This document shows positions 5,519 through 6,976 of a stretch of 6,976 nucleotides of DNA, one piece after another. The stretch is from positions 1 through 6,976 of the forward strand of contig CAYLPT010000163.1 of the NCBI GenBank assembly GCA_964385645.1, in the 5' to 3' direction. The translations under genes were made by a program, and so were the position numbers. Each line of letters begins with the position of its first letter. Position 1 is the stretch's first letter. The notes under the pieces were generated by a model. That model saw only the letters and a list, made by a program, of their open reading frames with translations, did not search any database and was not told where the DNA came from. Source of the DNA: CAYLPT01 sp964385645. GTDB lineage: Bacteria > Armatimonadota > Hebobacteria > Hebobacterales > Hebobacteraceae.

Positions 5519-6637
5519 ATGCCGGTTGCCTACACGCCAGGGCTGCGGGTGACGGCGGACACGCTGGTCCGGCAGGAGCGCCGGCTGCCCCTCCGGGGCG
5601 AGGTGCTGGTGAAGGTCGGCGACGCAGTCGAGCCGGAGACCGTGGTGGCGCGGGCGGAGATGCCCGGGGAGGCGCACATCGTGCGGGCCGCGCAGATGCT
5701 CGGTGTGGAGCCGCAGGAGCTTGAGGCGCACCTGCTCAAGCGCCCGGGGGAGAGCGTGGCCGCAGGGGAGCCGATCGCAGAAACCCGCGGGCTGTGGGGG
5801 CTGTTCCGCTCCCTGGTGCGGGCCCCCGCCGCGGGGGCAATCGAGGAGGTCAGCGCGGTATCGGGGCACATCCGCCTGCGGGCCGAGGGAAGGCGGATCG
5901 AGGTTGCCGCCCACGTGCGCGGACGGGTGACGGAGGTGCTCGAGGGCGAAGGGGCGATCATCGAGGCGCGGGGCGCGCTGGTGCAGGGGATCTTCGGCGT
6001 GGGGGGCGAGCGCCGCGGCCGGCTGCGGTTGGCCACCCAGGGGCCGGACCGGCCGCTGCGCCCGGGGGAGATTGGGGAGTGCGCGGGCTGTGTGCTGATC
6101 GCCGGCTCGGGGGCCGATGGGCGCGCCCTCCGGGAGGCGGCGGAGGCGGGAGCCGCCGGGCTGGTGGCGGGCGCGGTGAACGATGAGGCGCTGCGGGAGT
6201 ATGTCGGCTACGACATCGGTGTCGCCATCACCGGGCAGGAGGAAGTGCCGATGACCCTCATCCTTACAGAGGGCTTCGGCGAGCTGGCGATGGCGAGGCG
6301 CACCTGGGAGCTGCTCGCCTCTCTGGCAGGCGAGCTGGCCTCCATCAATGGGGCCACTCAAATCCGGGCCGGCGTGATCCGCCCTGAGATCATCGTGACC
6401 CGCACCGGCGCGGCCGAGTCGCCGCCGTCCGCCGAGGCGGAGCTATCGCTGGTCGTGGGCGCGCGGGTGCGGGTCCTCCGGGAGCCGCACTTCGGCGCGC
6501 TGGGGCGGGTCAGCGCGCTGCCCGCCGAGCCGACCGAGATCGAGACCGAGTCCCGGGTGCGCACCGCGGACGTCCAGCTTGACGAGGGCCCGGAGGTCCG
6601 CGTCCCCCGCGCCAACTTGGAGCTGATCCAGGGATGA
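5519..6637 (+). CDS. unrecognised protein with barrel-sandwich-like N-terminus and KOW-like C-terminus
   Basis: A 372-residue soluble-looking protein I cannot assign to a named family. The N-terminal third has two segments that look like halves of a lipoyl/biotinyl-type barrel-sandwich fold: RGEVLVKVGDAVEPETVVA (26-44), and VRAPAAGAIEEVSAVSGHI (100-118) followed by short beta strands. No modifiable Lys in an MKM-type motif is visible. The middle (about 186-300) alternates strand and helix, with GCVLIAGSGADGRALREAAE, GLVAGAVNDEALREYVGYDI, ITGQEEVPMTLILTEGFGEL and a helix ending near 280. The C-terminus (about 312-372) has GARVRVLREPHFGALGRV (314-331) and RVPRANLELI (361-370), a KOW/NusG-like small barrel of the kind that binds RNA or proteins. 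The ATG at 5519 is one base after the glmL-like stop, with GGGGGAGAG just upstream. The tight linkage suggests a partner of the GlmL-like protein. There is no signal peptide or membrane segment. Confidence 0.7.
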   Translation: MPVAYTPGLRVTADTLVRQERRLPLRGEVLVKVGDAVEPETVVARAEMPGEAHIVRAAQMLGVEPQELEAHLLKRPGESVAAGEPIAETRGLWGLFRSLVRAPAAGAIEEVSAVSGHIRLRAEGRRIEVAAHVRGRVTEVLEGEGAIIEARGALVQGIFGVGGERRGRLRLATQGPDRPLRPGEIGECAGCVLIAGSGADGRALREAAEAGAAGLVAGAVNDEALREYVGYDIGVAITGQEEVPMTLILTEGFGELAMARRTWELLASLAGELASINGATQIRAGVIRPEIIVTRTGAAESPPSAEAELSLVVGARVRVLREPHFGALGRVSALPAEPTEIETESRVRTADVQLDEGPEVRVPRANLELIQG

Positions 6638-6976
6638 GCGACTCGCTGCCGGGCGGCAGGAGCCTGCCGGCCATCTTCGGCGTCGCGCTGGGGACGGGCT
6701 TCTCGGGGGCGGTGATGCCGGGGCCGCTGCTGGCGGTGGTGGTCGCCGAGGCGGTGCGCACCGGCTGGTGGGCGGGGCCGGTGATGATGATCGGGCACGG
6801 CGCGCTGGAGGTGGGGGCGATCGTGTTGCTCATCACCGGGCTCATCAGGTTCGCGGGCTCGCCGCGCGTGCAGGGCGCGATCGGGCTCGCGGGCGGGGCG
6901 GTGCTGCTGTACCTGGGCTACCAGGCGCTCAATATTCCGGGCGAAGTGGGAGTACAAGCGCTCCAGGGGGCCGCGG
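6634..6976 (+). CDS. LysE/RhtB-family amino-acid exporter, 5' part only
   Basis: The frame opens with ATG at 6634, overlapping the preceding stop by four bases (ATGA), and runs open to the window edge (114 residues seen of about 200 usual). Three hydrophobic segments are visible at about residues 12-42, 46-72 and 79-99. The first contains the family hallmark MPGPLL (28-33) after GTGFSGA. The second carries GHGALE (54-59), matching the conserved Gly-His...Glu of LysE-type transporters. The third ends in YLGYQAL (93-99), the usual family motif. LysE-family proteins export amino acids or related small molecules across the inner membrane. Being third in the operon, it may export the product or substrate of whatever pathway the GlmL-like protein serves; that link and the substrate are inferred. 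Confidence 0.85.
   Translation, partial: MSDSLPGGRSLPAIFGVALGTGFSGAVMPGPLLAVVVAEAVRTGWWAGPVMMIGHGALEVGAIVLLITGLIRFAGSPRVQGAIGLAGGAVLLYLGYQALNIPGEVGVQALQGAA

Noticed and set aside
5156..6361. 401-codon minus-strand frame across the glmL-like/unknown gene junction
   Set aside because: Pro/Arg/His-rich shadow translation without motifs, spanning two coupled plus-strand genes that have ribosome-binding sites and recognisable domains.

Overview
This is a very GC-rich (roughly 70% by eye), gene-dense bacterial window with no RNA genes, CRISPR array or insertion sequence. It holds two divergent gene strings separated by one ~100-base intergenic region (3635-3735). Family content (a long GlmL/MutL-type ASKHA protein next to a KOW-ended unknown protein, and leaderless-looking promoters) would suit a deep-branching GC-rich lineage such as Armatimonadota, Chloroflexota or a relative. 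That placement is a weak inference, not something the sequence proves.

Leftward string (minus strand, read from 3634 down to 1): prmA (ribosomal protein L11 methyltransferase), acpS (holo-ACP synthase), nnr (bifunctional NAD(P)H-hydrate epimerase/dehydratase), a divergent lspA-like signal peptidase II, and the start of a small gene that may be ImmA/IrrE-like. The genes overlap by 1-4 bases or sit 2-23 bases apart, so they look like one operon of housekeeping 'maintenance' functions. The acpS-nnr junction carries a hairpin that would hide the nnr ribosome-binding site. The lspA-like protein keeps the catalytic aspartates but has an extra N-terminal membrane segment and lacks a usually conserved Asn.

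Central region (3635-3735): each divergent lead gene is preceded by an extended -10 element only 7-9 bases from its start codon, with no Shine-Dalgarno sequence. Both transcripts therefore look leaderless or nearly so. Two operator-like inverted repeats lie here. One (3652-3683) covers the expected -35 region of prmA, and one (3703-3719) fills the -35/-10 spacer of the rightward promoter.

Rightward string (plus strand): a 593-residue GlmL/MutL-family ATPase-fold protein, a 372-residue unrecognised protein with a barrel-sandwich-like N-terminus and a KOW-like C-terminus, and the start of a LysE/RhtB-family exporter that runs off the window. The three are packed with a 1-base gap and a 4-base overlap. 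No adenosylcobalamin-dependent mutase is visible, so the GlmL-like protein appears as an 'orphan' paired with an unknown protein. This is the most promising candidate for an undescribed system here.

The first 82 bases form a perfect palindrome that begins exactly at the window edge and interrupts the small leftward gene. It is most simply explained as a fold-back assembly or amplification artefact at a contig end.
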